From a virus, in IMG/VR virus record IMGVR_UViG_3300017917_003769, positions 1 through 26,760 of that record: 26,760 nt of DNA. The stretch is one strand, 5' to 3'. A program made the position numbers and the translations under genes. The notes under the pieces are model-generated. The model was not told the origin of the DNA, did not search any database, and saw nothing but the letters and a program-made list of their open reading frames with translations. Shown here piece by piece: positions 13,955 through 20,805 of the stretch. The stretch's first letter is position 1, and every line of letters starts with the position of its first letter.

Positions 13955-15541
13955 ATGGCCAGTAAAAATATTGACAACAAGTTAGTTAAAACTGCACACG
14001 TTCAACAACGATTCACAGAAGCTGAAGTTCTTGAACTCGGTAAGTGTGCTAATCCTGTCGACGGACCACATTATTTTTTAGAACACTTTTTTTATATTCA
14101 GCATCCTGTTAAAGGAAAGCTACGATATGATCCGTTTGATTATCAACGAAGACTGATTGATAGTTACCATCAGCATAGATTTAATGTTAATCTACTACCG
14201 CGCCAGACTGGTAAAACAACCACGGCCGCAGGTTATCTACTGTGGTACGCTATGTTTGTACCAGATTCGACCATTTTGATCGCTGCACACAAATACACAG
14301 GCGCTCAAGAAATTATGCAACGTATTAGATATGCATATGAGCTATGTCCTAATCATATTCGTTGCGGTGTTACTAGTTACAACAAACAGAGTTTAGAATT
14401 TGATAACGGTAGTCGTATAGTTGCACAAACAACTACTGAAACAACTGGTCGTGGTATGAGCTTGTCATTACTGTATGCAGACGAGTTCGCATTCGTTCCG
14501 CCTAACGTAGCACAGGAGTTCTGGACTTCTATTTCTCCTACGCTAGCAACGGGCGGTAAGGCAATTATTACATCTACTCCTAATAGCGACGAGGACCAAT
14601 TTGCACTAATCTGGAAAGAAGCTAACAAAAAATTTGATGAATTCGGCAATGCAACCAACGTAGGACGAAATGGTTTCTTTCCTTTCAGAGCGTATTGGAA
14701 CGAACATCCTGACAGAAATGATAAGTGGGCCGAAGAAGAAAGAAGTCGTATTGGTGAAGAAAGATTTAGACGTGAGCATGACTGCGAGTTCTTAGTATTT
14801 GACGAAACTCTGATCAACAGTATTAAACTTGCCGAACTTGAAGGCAAGGATCCTTTTATGAAAATGGGACAATGCCGTTGGTACAAAAAAATCAACCCTA
14901 ATCACACTTATATTGTTGCATTAGATCCTAGTCTCGGGACCGGCGGGGACCCGGCGGCGATACAGGTGCTTGAAATACCAACTATGATTCAAATAGCGGA
15001 GTGGCAGCATAACTTAACAACTATACAGGCGCAGGCTAGAATTTTAAGAGATATTTGTAACTATATTCAGGAACAATGTGTAAGCAAAGGCGTTCAACCT
15101 AGCATATATTATTCTGTAGAAAACAATTCAGTGGGCGAAGCCGCATTGGTAGCAATTAGTGAAATTGGTGAAGAAACAATCCCTGGCCTATTCTTAAGCG
15201 AACCTATCAAGAAAGGACATGTTCGTAGGTTTAGAAAAGGTTTTAATACTACTCATGCCAGTAAAATTTCTGCGTGTGCTAAGTTAAAACATCTAATAGA
15301 AAGCAATAGATTAGTGCTACACTCAAAACCGTTAATTTCCGAACTTAAAACTTTTATCGCTAAAGGTATAAGTTTTGAAGGAAAAGTAGGTAGCACAGAC
15401 GATCTTGTAAGTAGTATGTTGTTGGCTATTAGAATGACTGTGATGTTACAAGATTGGGATCCGGCAATTTACGATAAATTGCGGGAAGAGCGAGAAGATG
15501 AGTTCGTTATGCCCATGCCAATCTATGTAAGCAACTTTTAA
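13955..15541 (+). CDS. 17: Terminase large subunit gp17
   Basis: gp17 is the ATP-driven DNA-packaging motor and headful nuclease. The 528-residue protein has Walker A LPRQTGKTTT (81-90), Walker B LLYADE (172-177), a coupling motif STPN (207-210) and the RNase H-like nuclease triad Asp324 in ALDPS, Glu389 in SVENN and Asp482/483 in GSTDDLVSSM, the same order as T4 gp17 (610 residues). The shorter length comes mainly from the ends. The ATG follows a late octamer by five bases. A 28-base GC-rich patch (14933-14960) encodes the first nuclease motif and differs sharply in codon choice from the rest of the gene. The stop codon overlaps the next late promoter. Confidence 0.96.
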   Translation: MASKNIDNKLVKTAHVQQRFTEAEVLELGKCANPVDGPHYFLEHFFYIQHPVKGKLRYDPFDYQRRLIDSYHQHRFNVNLLPRQTGKTTTAAGYLLWYAMFVPDSTILIAAHKYTGAQEIMQRIRYAYELCPNHIRCGVTSYNKQSLEFDNGSRIVAQTTTETTGRGMSLSLLYADEFAFVPPNVAQEFWTSISPTLATGGKAIITSTPNSDEDQFALIWKEANKKFDEFGNATNVGRNGFFPFRAYWNEHPDRNDKWAEEERSRIGEERFRREHDCEFLVFDETLINSIKLAELEGKDPFMKMGQCRWYKKINPNHTYIVALDPSLGTGGDPAAIQVLEIPTMIQIAEWQHNLTTIQAQARILRDICNYIQEQCVSKGVQPSIYYSVENNSVGEAALVAISEIGEETIPGLFLSEPIKKGHVRRFRKGFNTTHASKISACAKLKHLIESNRLVLHSKPLISELKTFIAKGISFEGKVGSTDDLVSSMLLAIRMTVMLQDWDPAIYDKLREEREDEFVMPMPIYVSNF

Positions 15542-15547
15542 TAAATA
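15541..15547 (+). promoter_or_regulatory. Late promoter overlapping the gp17 stop (ATAAATA)
   Basis: ATAAATA at 15541-15547 begins at the last base of the gp17 stop codon and ends seven bases before the ATG at 15555. ATACATT in between has no Shine-Dalgarno. The arrangement copies that at 12706-12713. Confidence 0.6.
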
Positions 15548-15554
15548 ATACATT

Positions 15555-17852
15555 ATGAAAGCTATTCAAATAATCTCTCAAGATCTTTTTGACAAAGTAC
15601 GCAGCCGATTTCAAAATTTAGAAATGGGTGACGAAACTGGGGCCATTACGATCGATCCTAAAGAAGCTCGTTTTTTTGATTTTGACTTTATACACGAAGG
15701 TGTAAACTTAGGTCGTGTTAGTATTAGTCTAGGTGATCTAGGCAGTTTAAAAGTTTACTATAGTCAAGGCATTACAGAAAATCAAGACGACATTGCTAAA
15801 AAAATGTGGTATAGTTTTTTAAAAGAAATGAGATTATTTGCTATGCGTCGATTATTACGTTTTGATACTAGAGATATCGCTAAAACTAATTTAGATAAAA
15901 ATGATTTCCAGCAACTTGCGGCGACACAAGGCCCGAAGGAAGAAACTATGAATATGAACGAATCCAGATGGAATAATAAAAGCACGAAGAAAACCAGTCG
16001 TGCAGTTAAAGGTACTACCGAAGTTATTGTTAGACATACAGAATCCATGGACGAAATGGCTCCTGGTCTAAGAAGTCATCCTAAAAAAATTAAGGCAATT
16101 TTTATTCAAAACAAAGACGGAGAAAGATTCAAATATCCTTTCATTCATCCGGCTGGTGCGTTTGCAATGGCACAGCACGTTGACCACGGTGGTATTCCCC
16201 ATGATCCTGCCGGCAAAGCAATTATGCGTATGAGTGAACAGATTGCACAGCTTCAAGAATTTCAAAAACAAGTCAAAACAGCTACCCTACATGATGATGC
16301 TTTAGGAATCACTGAAAGGGCCGTAGGCCGATTACACGAACTAAAAGCACAACTTGAAGCACTATCAAAGCGTCATCATTACGAATCATGGATTGCAGAA
16401 TTTAACGAAAGTGATAGTCTAGTGTCAGAACTTGATGCTGCTACTATGGAACAATACAAGGCAAAATTTACACAATCATCTTTTAACGAAAATCTTGCAA
16501 ATTTATTTCCACTGATACATAGTATCATGCAAGAAACAAATACAATTAACCTTGAAGATTATGTTGATACAGATCTTAAAGAAGGCGTGGCAGACATTAC
16601 ATTAAATGGAAAACCAGTTAATCTTAGAAGTCTTGAAATCGACGGAGTTGATAGAAGAGATCATCCAGATTATTCCGATGCGTATTTTTCTTACGGAGAA
16701 TACGCCGACGGAACACAGTTAACAGATGATGAATTAGAAAGACTTACCGACGAAAGAGGCGATATAGTTAATCAAATGGCCAACGATTCGATGTATGAAT
16801 CGGGTGATTCAATGGAACAATTTGAAGCATGGGCTGAAGCTGTAGAAAGTGGCGATTTAACTCAAGATCAGAAAGATTCATTAAAGGCAGAACTAGGCAA
16901 TTTAACAACTCCTTTAGATTTAGATAATGCATATCAATTTTTTAATCAATTTGGAATTGAAAGTGATAGCTTAGAACAAAAGTTTGATGCTGCTAAAGAA
17001 TTTCCAGACATGGATCCTTTAGAAGTATTCAAAGCATGGGCAAAAGAAGAAGGCAAGGAAGATCTTTTAAACTATATTGGTTTAAATACACCTGCTCCCC
17101 AGCCAGAAGCGCCTGCACCTCAACCTCCGGCACCGGAGCAACCCGTAGCCGAAGGCAAAGACCACGGAGCAGTCATTCAAGAAGTAGCGAAGATTGTTAA
17201 AAGTTTTTATAACAAAGATAATCCTAATGTGGGTCCATTTAGAGGTGAAGAAGGAATTGCTATTGATGTTGAAAAGCGTATTAGCGAAAAGTTTGGTGAA
17301 GAAATGGGACAACAGGCTAGAGCATTGGCAGAAAAATATATGGCAAAACTAACACAAGAATGGAACGAACGTCATGGGGGAACAGATATGCCAGTAAATC
17401 AAGATGACGGTTTAGCAAGACTAAAAGAATTATTAGGCAATGTTAAGGCAAAAGTTGAAAATATCGATGGACCTAAAAAGAGTGAGATTCCTGCCTATAT
17501 GCGTAAGGAAAAAGGTGGCGATTGGAAAACTTCTGCTCAAGATTTAGAAAAAGAAAAAGAACGCAACATTAGTGGACCAGAGGGTCTTAAGGCATTAAAA
17601 GCAAAACTAGGTCAATCAGAAGATCATAACGATACCTTTGATGCAAAATCTCATGCATACAAGACCACAATGAAACACGCCGACAATCCAACAGTACAAC
17701 AACGTATGGCAGCACACGACATTAAACCCGGTATTGCTGGATATAAAGACCGCATTGACATGCTAAAAGATTTGGAAAGAACCGGTAAATTAAAGAAAGA
17801 AGATGTCTCGGCATTTGAAGATATTATGAAATTAGCCGGATTGGCAAAATAA
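15555..17852 (+). CDS. Large probable virion protein, function unknown
   Basis: The 765-residue protein follows the large terminase. Its N-terminal domain (about 1-130) is alpha/beta (FDFDFIHEGVNLGRVSI). Next comes a domain with KKIKAIFIQNKDGERFKYPFIHPAGAFAMAQHVDHGG (about 175-211), a phrase recalled from large uncharacterised proteins of marine T4-like phages. A helical region rich in Gln/Leu follows, then an acidic region (about 335-500), a Pro/Ala/Gln linker (about 512-533) and a Lys-rich, mostly helical C-terminus (about 640-765). No enzyme motif is seen. The size, own late promoter and position suggest a structural or ejected protein. The tail GKLKKEDVSAFEDIMKLAG resembles a short docking helix. 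Confidence 0.65.
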   Translation: MKAIQIISQDLFDKVRSRFQNLEMGDETGAITIDPKEARFFDFDFIHEGVNLGRVSISLGDLGSLKVYYSQGITENQDDIAKKMWYSFLKEMRLFAMRRLLRFDTRDIAKTNLDKNDFQQLAATQGPKEETMNMNESRWNNKSTKKTSRAVKGTTEVIVRHTESMDEMAPGLRSHPKKIKAIFIQNKDGERFKYPFIHPAGAFAMAQHVDHGGIPHDPAGKAIMRMSEQIAQLQEFQKQVKTATLHDDALGITERAVGRLHELKAQLEALSKRHHYESWIAEFNESDSLVSELDAATMEQYKAKFTQSSFNENLANLFPLIHSIMQETNTINLEDYVDTDLKEGVADITLNGKPVNLRSLEIDGVDRRDHPDYSDAYFSYGEYADGTQLTDDELERLTDERGDIVNQMANDSMYESGDSMEQFEAWAEAVESGDLTQDQKDSLKAELGNLTTPLDLDNAYQFFNQFGIESDSLEQKFDAAKEFPDMDPLEVFKAWAKEEGKEDLLNYIGLNTPAPQPEAPAPQPPAPEQPVAEGKDHGAVIQEVAKIVKSFYNKDNPNVGPFRGEEGIAIDVEKRISEKFGEEMGQQARALAEKYMAKLTQEWNERHGGTDMPVNQDDGLARLKELLGNVKAKVENIDGPKKSEIPAYMRKEKGGDWKTSAQDLEKEKERNISGPEGLKALKAKLGQSEDHNDTFDAKSHAYKTTMKHADNPTVQQRMAAHDIKPGIAGYKDRIDMLKDLERTGKLKKEDVSAFEDIMKLAGLAK

Positions 17853-17860
17853 ACCATCTT

Positions 17861-17882
17861 TTGCAGCCCTTTGAGGTTGCAA
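17861..17882 (+). other. Hairpin without T-tract after the 765-residue gene
   Basis: TTGCAGCC (17861-17868) pairs with GGTTGCAA (17875-17882) with one G-T wobble and a six-base loop. No T-run follows, so it is not a classical terminator. It could protect the 3' end of the late mRNA or pause polymerase, and its last six bases double as a possible -35 box. Confidence 0.5.
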
Positions 17883-17905
17883 TACTAAATAAAACTGTGC
17901 ATACT
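17877..17905 (+). promoter_or_regulatory. Possible sigma70-type promoter for gp32-uvsX, buried in the terminator
   Basis: TTGCAA (17877-17882) and CATACT (17900-17905) are 17 bases apart, each matching four of six consensus positions. A start near 17912 would lie in the right arm of the terminator hairpin, so the new RNA would lack the left arm and escape termination. A CTAAATA late-like element lies at 17885-17891 in the same stretch. This is a weak call. Confidence 0.3.
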
Positions 17906-17930
17906 AAACACATGCACAGTTTTTCTTTTT
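17891..17930 (+). terminator. Rho-independent terminator upstream of gp32
   Basis: AAAACTGTGCAT (17891-17902) pairs perfectly with ATGCACAGTTTT (17912-17923) over a nine-base loop, followed by TCTTTTT. It would stop late transcription coming through the terminase and 765-residue genes before the recombination cluster. Confidence 0.85.
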
Positions 17931-17985
17931 AGTCAGTGGGCTAGAAAGAAGTGGCATACAAAGGCATAACATTAAGGAGAAAATT

Positions 17986-18978
17986 ATGGCAACTTTGGCT
18001 GAAATTCGCGCTAAACTTCAACAGAGCGCACAACAAGCTGGCGGATCATCCGGCGGCGACAACGCAATCTTTCCACACTGGAACATCCAAGAAGGTTCAA
18101 CTGTAACAGTTCGTTTCCTACCGGATGGCGATCCTAATAACACTTTTTTCTGGATTGAACGTGCAATGATCAATTTGCCGTTTGCCGGCGTTAAGGGTGA
18201 AACTAACTCTAAGCCTGTGACTGTGCAAGTCCCATGTATGGAAATGTGGGGCGAATCTTGCCCAATCCTTACAGAAGTTCGTCCTTGGTTCAAAGACAAG
18301 AGCCTTGAGGACATGGGTCGTAAGTACTGGAAGAAGAAGAGCTATCTGTTCCAAGGATTTGTTGTCGACAGCAAATTTAAGGAAGATCGCACTCCGGAGA
18401 ATCCAATTCGTCGATTCATCATTGGCAGTCAAATCTTCAACATTGTCAAGAACGCATTGATGGACAGTGAGATTGAAGAACTACCAACAGACTTTGTTCG
18501 TGGTCTTGATTTCAAGATTGCCAAGACTAGCAAAGGTGGTTACGCTGACTACAACACTTCTACTTGGGCTCGTCGTGAACGTGCTCTAAGCGAAGAAGAA
18601 AATGCAGCCATTAAACAGCATGGCCTGTTTAATCTTAAGGACTTCTTGCCCAAGAAGCCAGGCGAAGTCGAACTCAAGGTTATCAAAGAAATGTTTGAAG
18701 CGTCTGTTGACGGTGAAGCATTTGACATGGATCGTTGGGGTCAATACTTCAAGCCTAAGGGCTACGGTGGTCGAGATGGCGGTGACGGCGAAGGTACAAG
18801 TGCTCCTGCGCCTAAGGCAGCACCGGCTGTAGTCAAGCCGCAGGTTACTGAAGATGACGAAACTCCTCCTTGGGAAGATACTTCTGCTAAAGCAGAAGCT
18901 AAACCCACAGGCAGTGAAGCATCTAATCGTGCCGCAGACATCATTGCGATGATTCGTAATCGTCAAAAATCTGAATAA
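17986..18978 (+). CDS. 32: Single-stranded DNA-binding protein gp32
   Basis: gp32 coats single-stranded DNA in replication, recombination and repair. The 330-residue protein has the basic N-terminal self-interaction segment (IRAKLQQS), the OB core with FPHWNIQEGSTVTVRFLPDGD (29-49), VRPWFKDKSLEDMGRKYWKKKSYLFQGFVV and FDMDRWGQYFKPKGYG, and an acidic C-terminal tail (about 285-330, EDDETPPWED) that in T4 recruits partner proteins. The T4 zinc site (His-x12-Cys-x9-Cys-x2-Cys) is largely lost: only Cys84 and Cys92 (C-x7-C) remain in this segment. AAGGAG at 17974-17979 is the ribosome-binding site. uvsX follows after 13 bases, so ssDNA-binding protein and recombinase are made together. Confidence 0.93.
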   Translation: MATLAEIRAKLQQSAQQAGGSSGGDNAIFPHWNIQEGSTVTVRFLPDGDPNNTFFWIERAMINLPFAGVKGETNSKPVTVQVPCMEMWGESCPILTEVRPWFKDKSLEDMGRKYWKKKSYLFQGFVVDSKFKEDRTPENPIRRFIIGSQIFNIVKNALMDSEIEELPTDFVRGLDFKIAKTSKGGYADYNTSTWARRERALSEEENAAIKQHGLFNLKDFLPKKPGEVELKVIKEMFEASVDGEAFDMDRWGQYFKPKGYGGRDGGDGEGTSAPAPKAAPAVVKPQVTEDDETPPWEDTSAKAEAKPTGSEASNRAADIIAMIRNRQKSE

Positions 18979-18991
18979 TAGGAGATAGACT

Positions 18992-20050
18992 ATGGGAAAG
19001 GCCTTCGATATTTCGAAGTTCCGTAAGTCTATCACTAAAAGTATTGATGGCTTAGGAATTGGTTTCAATGATCCAACTGATTGGATCTCTACAGGCAACT
19101 ATGCACTAAACTATCTTATCTCAGGGGACTTCTTTAAGGGAGTACCCCTTGGTAAGGTAACTGTGTTTGCCGGTGAATCCGGTGCAGGTAAATCTTACAT
19201 CTGTTCCGGTAATATTATTCGTCATGCACAAGAACAAGGCATTTATGTTATCCTTGTTGACAGCGAAAACGCACTTGATCAAGCATGGCTAGAAGCATTG
19301 GGTGTTGATACCAGCGACAACAAGTTGCTCAAACTCAACATGGCAATGATTGATGATGTAGCAAAAACTATCAGCGAGTTCATGAAAGAATACAAAACTA
19401 TGCCCGAGGACGAGCGTCCTAAGGTCTTGTTTGTTATTGACTCGCTCGGTATGTTGTTGACCCCGACTGATCTAAATCAGTTTGAAGCAGGCGATTTGAA
19501 GGGCGATATGGGTCGTAAGCCTAAGGCATTGACTGCTCTTGTTCGAAACTGTGTAAATATGTTCGGTTCTTATAACGTTGGTTTAGTTGCTACAAATCAT
19601 ACGTATGCGAGCCAAGACATGTTTGATCCGGACGACAAGATCAGTGGAGGCCAAGGATTTATCTATGCATCTAGTATTGTTGTTGCTATGAAAAAACTCA
19701 AACTCAAAGAGGATGAGGATGGCAATAAGGTCAGTGATGTTCTAGGTATTCGTTCGGCCTGTAAGATTATGAAAACACGCTATGCAAAACCTTTTGAAAG
19801 TGTGCAGGTAAAGATTCCTTACTCAACAGGTATGGCTCCTACCTCCGGATTAGTTGACATGTTTGAGAAAATGGGTGTATTATCTAAGGTAGGTAATAAG
19901 CTAGCCTATACAAGCAAACAAACAGGCGAAATTGTTGCAGAGTTCCGTAAGAACTGGACCGAGGACAAACTCATGCAAATTATGCTCGAGTGGGACGAAA
20001 GTTCTGTTCAATCAAATGCTGCACCAGTTGTTGAATCCGAGGAAACATAA
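18992..20050 (+). CDS. uvsX: Recombinase UvsX (RecA family)
   Basis: UvsX forms filaments on gp32-coated single-stranded DNA and drives strand invasion for recombination-dependent replication. The 352-residue protein (T4: 391) has Walker A GESGAGKS (61-68), a catalytic Glu region VDSENALD (89-96), Walker B LFVIDSLGML (146-155) and the DNA-binding loop region around SGGQGFIYASS. A TAGGAGATAG sequence gives the ribosome-binding site. The stop overlaps the next start (TAATG). Codons at the start of the gene (GGAAAGGCCTTCGATATTTCGAAG) differ little from the neighbours. Confidence 0.95.
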   Translation: MGKAFDISKFRKSITKSIDGLGIGFNDPTDWISTGNYALNYLISGDFFKGVPLGKVTVFAGESGAGKSYICSGNIIRHAQEQGIYVILVDSENALDQAWLEALGVDTSDNKLLKLNMAMIDDVAKTISEFMKEYKTMPEDERPKVLFVIDSLGMLLTPTDLNQFEAGDLKGDMGRKPKALTALVRNCVNMFGSYNVGLVATNHTYASQDMFDPDDKISGGQGFIYASSIVVAMKKLKLKEDEDGNKVSDVLGIRSACKIMKTRYAKPFESVQVKIPYSTGMAPTSGLVDMFEKMGVLSKVGNKLAYTSKQTGEIVAEFRKNWTEDKLMQIMLEWDESSVQSNAAPVVESEET

Positions 20051-20304
20051 TGGACGAACAATTAATTTTTGAAATTTGGGACACATTTAGAGATCATATT
20101 CCAGAAAAGGGTCGAGGTATTGCCGCAGAGCAGTTCGTTGATTTTTTATCTAACAACGATGTAGATCTAGAAACTCTAGAAGGATTGTTGGGCTATGATC
20201 CTCATCTTGACGACGCAGTACAATCCGTCCTTGACGAAAATCAAGAAGAAGAGGAAGAAGATAGCGAATATGATGACTGGGGTGAGGAAGAAGAGGATTA
20301 CTAA
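20050..20304 (+). CDS. Small acidic protein between uvsX and uvsY
   Basis: The 84-residue protein has a helical N-terminal half (LIFEIWDTFRDHIPEKGRGIAAEQFVDFL) and an extremely acidic tail (QEEEEEDSEYDDWGEEEEDY). I recall similar small ORFs at this place in marine T4-like phages, with no known function. It overlaps the uvsX stop as TAATG and the uvsY start directly, so all three are coupled. The tail resembles the gp32 acidic C-terminus and could compete for the same partners or mimic DNA; this is inference only. Confidence 0.7.
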   Translation: MDEQLIFEIWDTFRDHIPEKGRGIAAEQFVDFLSNNDVDLETLEGLLGYDPHLDDAVQSVLDENQEEEEEDSEYDDWGEEEEDY

Positions 20305-20759
20305 TGGCATGGTATTCTAAAGTCAGTAAAGACATTGCTCATTTACCAGACTGCATAGAATACTTTTACAAAGAGTTAGACCAAGCCCGAGCCGAAGCTA
20401 AAATCTACGGCAACGTAGAAAAAGCTTCGGCTTCTTTACCTGGTATTGTCGAACACAGGTTTAATCAACTTCAAGAAATTGAAGCAATATTAGAATATCT
20501 AAATATTGAGCTTCGTAGAACTCGTAGTAAAGCATTCAAAAAGTATCTGGAAAACTATCAACGTGCTCTGTCTAGTCGAGATGTTGAAAAATATGTCGAG
20601 GGCGAAGCCGATGTAGTCGACATGGAAAAAATTATCAACGAATTTGCCATGCTACGCAATCAATGGCTAGGTATCATCAAAGCATTGGATATCAAGCAAT
20701 GGCAATTGAGCAATATTATCAAACTTCGTACAGCAGGTCTTGAAGATATTACTCTTTGA
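20304..20759 (+). CDS. uvsY: Recombination mediator UvsY
   Basis: UvsY helps UvsX displace gp32 from single-stranded DNA. The 151-residue protein is close to T4's 137 and similar in pattern: an N-terminal helix pair, KYLENYQRALSSRDVEKYVEGEADVV (about 90-115, against T4 RLDYYSGRGDGDEFSMDRYE and SADKDV) and a C-terminal ALDIKQWQLSNIIKLRTAG matching AIKSRGFAIKHIQDMRAFEAG. The position behind uvsX supports the call. AGAGGA precedes its ATG inside the upstream gene's acidic tail. Confidence 0.85.
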   Translation: MAWYSKVSKDIAHLPDCIEYFYKELDQARAEAKIYGNVEKASASLPGIVEHRFNQLQEIEAILEYLNIELRRTRSKAFKKYLENYQRALSSRDVEKYVEGEADVVDMEKIINEFAMLRNQWLGIIKALDIKQWQLSNIIKLRTAGLEDITL

Positions 20760-20770
20760 TATTTTCAATC

Positions 20771-20799
20771 TTGCTTTTTTTCAATTTTTCGTGTAAAAT
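20771..20799 (+). promoter_or_regulatory. Sigma70-like promoter for the HARP-like/uvsW operon
   Basis: TTGCTT (20771-20776) and TAAAAT (20794-20799) are exactly 17 bases apart; the -10 matches five of six positions. It ends six bases before the ATG at 20806, so the transcript would start on or next to the start codon. No Shine-Dalgarno is present. The T-rich spacer is also suited to ending the uvsY transcript. Confidence 0.5.
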
Positions 20800-20805
20800 A
20801 TTGTT

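Noticed and set aside
14377-14895. 172-codon minus-strand open frame inside gp17
   Set aside because: Opposite a gene with all terminase motifs; Ser/Leu-rich shadow.
17885-17891. CTAAATA as a late promoter for gp32
   Set aside because: RNA begun there would run at once into the full terminator hairpin; kept only as part of the leader finding.
18018-19098. Several long minus-strand open frames opposite gp32 and uvsX
   Set aside because: They mirror strongly coding sequence of gp32/uvsX, lack ribosome-binding sites and have Cys/Ser/Arg-rich shadow composition.
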